6,482 nucleotides of DNA, taken from Victivallales bacterium (GTDB lineage Bacteria; Verrucomicrobiota; Lentisphaeria; Oligosphaerales; Lenti-02). Made by a program: the position numbers and the translations under genes. The DNA lies in assembly GCA_018648945.1 (NCBI GenBank), contig JABGQJ010000444.1:1-6482 (forward strand). Direction: 5' to 3'. Below are positions 5,506-6,482 of the stretch, piece after piece; position 1 is the first letter of the stretch; each line of letters starts with the position of its first letter. The notes below the pieces were generated by a model that was not told where the DNA came from, ran no database searches, and saw only the letters and a program-made list of their open reading frames with translations.

Positions 5506-6482
5506 TCAGGGCGCGAGATACAGCCACGAATCAGGCAGGGGTTGGCGAGGGGTGCCGGGACCTTCGATCTCGATCTCCAGACCGTTCCGAGTGTTGTAGA
5601 AACAACCGTAGTGGATGGCCAGGGAGTGGTAGCCCGCGTCAAGGGGGATGCTGCCCGACTGCTCCGTCGCCCACCAGCCGACGCGAGCGATGGGTGGCGC
5701 GGGGAGGTCGGTCTTGGGGTAGTAGATAACGATCTCGGCCGTGGACGCTTCGCCGCGCTTCAGGTGGAACTGCCAGAAGCCGCGCGTGGGAATGCGGATG
5801 AGGCAGGTCTGCTTGAGACCGTAGTTGGTTTCCTTCAGGTAATCCCCAAGCTGCCAACTCGGACGGGTGAAGGTGCGAACAGGCTTCTGAAGCATGAGAT
5901 CGTAGATCCGAATACCGGGCTTGTGGCGCATTTCGGCGCAGTGCAGGCCGTTCGCGGCCTGGTGGGTTAACGGATAGTCGGCAGGACGCGGTGTCCGGGG
6001 AGCGGGCAGGTAGTCACGAGAAGCAACGAAGGGCAGAGCCTGGCCGTCGCGGACGTAGCGGGCTCTGATCGTGGCGGGCTTCGGGAGAGCCAGAGGGGCG
6101 GCGTAGAGGGGGGAATCGGCGGTGGGACCGGTGCCGTCAAGGGTGTAGCAAATCTCGAAACCATCCTCGCCGGTGATGGTGACGGTTGGTACTGGCTCGC
6201 CGGCCAGGAAGGGCGGATGCTCGGCAATGAGCGGGCTGCGCTGCAGGGGGATGGAGGCGATCTGGACCATCCCGTTTTGGATGTTGAACTCGGCATGGGT
6301 GTCTGGAAGCGGTACGGTCTTTGTGCCGACCATCAGGGCCTGGCCTCCGGTCACGAGTCCGGTGATGGTGTCGCCGACGGTGCGCACCATGAGACCTGTG
6401 GCAGTCGCAGTGACCGTCCCGATCTGGAGTTCCGTGACGGCTTGGGCGGTGCGGTAAGAGAGAGTGCCACCCGTGCGCAGCT
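5506..6482 (-). CDS. C-terminal part of a protein with chitobiase-like and PA14-like domains (5' end outside window)
   Basis: The reading frame is open from the window edge to a TGA at 5506-5508, giving 324 visible residues. Codons before the first internal ATG (6388-6390) continue without a stop and read as similar beta-rich protein, so that ATG is probably not the start and the gene is cut by the edge. After a beta-rich, threonine-rich stretch (about 1-75) comes a chitobiase/beta-hexosaminidase C-terminal-like module (about 96-146), recognised by ICYTLDGTGPTADSPLY and TIRARYVRDG. The final part (about 170-322) resembles a PA14-like carbohydrate-binding fold: GFWQFHLKRGE, GSIPLDAGYHSLAIHYGCFY, GLEIEIEGPG and PLPDSWLY. 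Such modules are C-terminal additions on glycoside hydrolases, lyases and sulfatases of PVC bacteria. The catalytic part is not visible, so no enzyme name is given. The domain calls are by pattern only. Confidence 0.72.
   Translation of the reverse strand, partial: LRTGGTLSYRTAQAVTELQIGTVTATATGLMVRTVGDTITGLVTGGQALMVGTKTVPLPDTHAEFNIQNGMVQIASIPLQRSPLIAEHPPFLAGEPVPTVTITGEDGFEICYTLDGTGPTADSPLYAAPLALPKPATIRARYVRDGQALPFVASRDYLPAPRTPRPADYPLTHQAANGLHCAEMRHKPGIRIYDLMLQKPVRTFTRPSWQLGDYLKETNYGLKQTCLIRIPTRGFWQFHLKRGEASTAEIVIYYPKTDLPAPPIARVGWWATEQSGSIPLDAGYHSLAIHYGCFYNTRNGLEIEIEGPGTPRQPLPDSWLYLAP

Noticed and set aside
6388..6390. ATG as the true start of the leftmost-reading minus-strand gene
   Set aside because: The frame stays open for 30 further codons to the window edge with similar beta-rich sequence, and the product lacks a catalytic domain, so the gene is more likely truncated by the edge.

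Overview
The window is GC-rich, densely coding DNA with three rightward genes (174-3472) that meet two leftward genes (6482-3456) tail to tail. I infer the PVC group, most likely Verrucomicrobiota or Planctomycetota. The reasons are the high GC content, an Ebo-type gene pair beside glycoside-degrading genes, a GH36 alpha-galactosidase of the 'DAGWYG / ENCASG' type, and a neighbour with chitobiase-like and PA14-like C-terminal modules. No rRNA or other marker gene is present, so this placement is tentative.

Region 1 (1-173) is a gene-free leader. It holds a 14-bp stem-loop at 12-44 and a perfect short palindrome at 135-151 whose centre contains a -10-like TATACT. Region 2 (174-3472) looks like a tight operon: a MoxR-family AAA+ ATPase, then 6 bp later an EboD-type member of the 3-dehydroquinate synthase superfamily, then an EboE-type xylose-isomerase-like TIM-barrel protein whose GTG start overlaps the eboD stop by 4 bp. 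In known ebo clusters EboD and EboE occur with EboA, EboB, EboC and often EboF, and the cluster is linked to moving a biosynthetic precursor across the membrane. Here only D and E are visible, and a MoxR chaperone-type ATPase takes the upstream place. That is the most unusual point of the window.

Region 3 (3456-6482, minus strand) carries a cytoplasmic-looking GH36 alpha-galactosidase. It lies downstream of the 3' part of a gene whose product ends in a chitobiase/beta-hexosaminidase C-terminal-like domain and a PA14-like domain. The 64-bp gap between them suggests co-transcription as a glycan-use unit. The last codons of eboE and of the galactosidase overlap by 17 bp in opposite directions, and a short hairpin there includes both stop codons.

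I see no tRNA, rRNA, CRISPR array, insertion sequence or integrase. Whether the MoxR-EboD-EboE unit acts together, and on what substrate, cannot be decided from the sequence.
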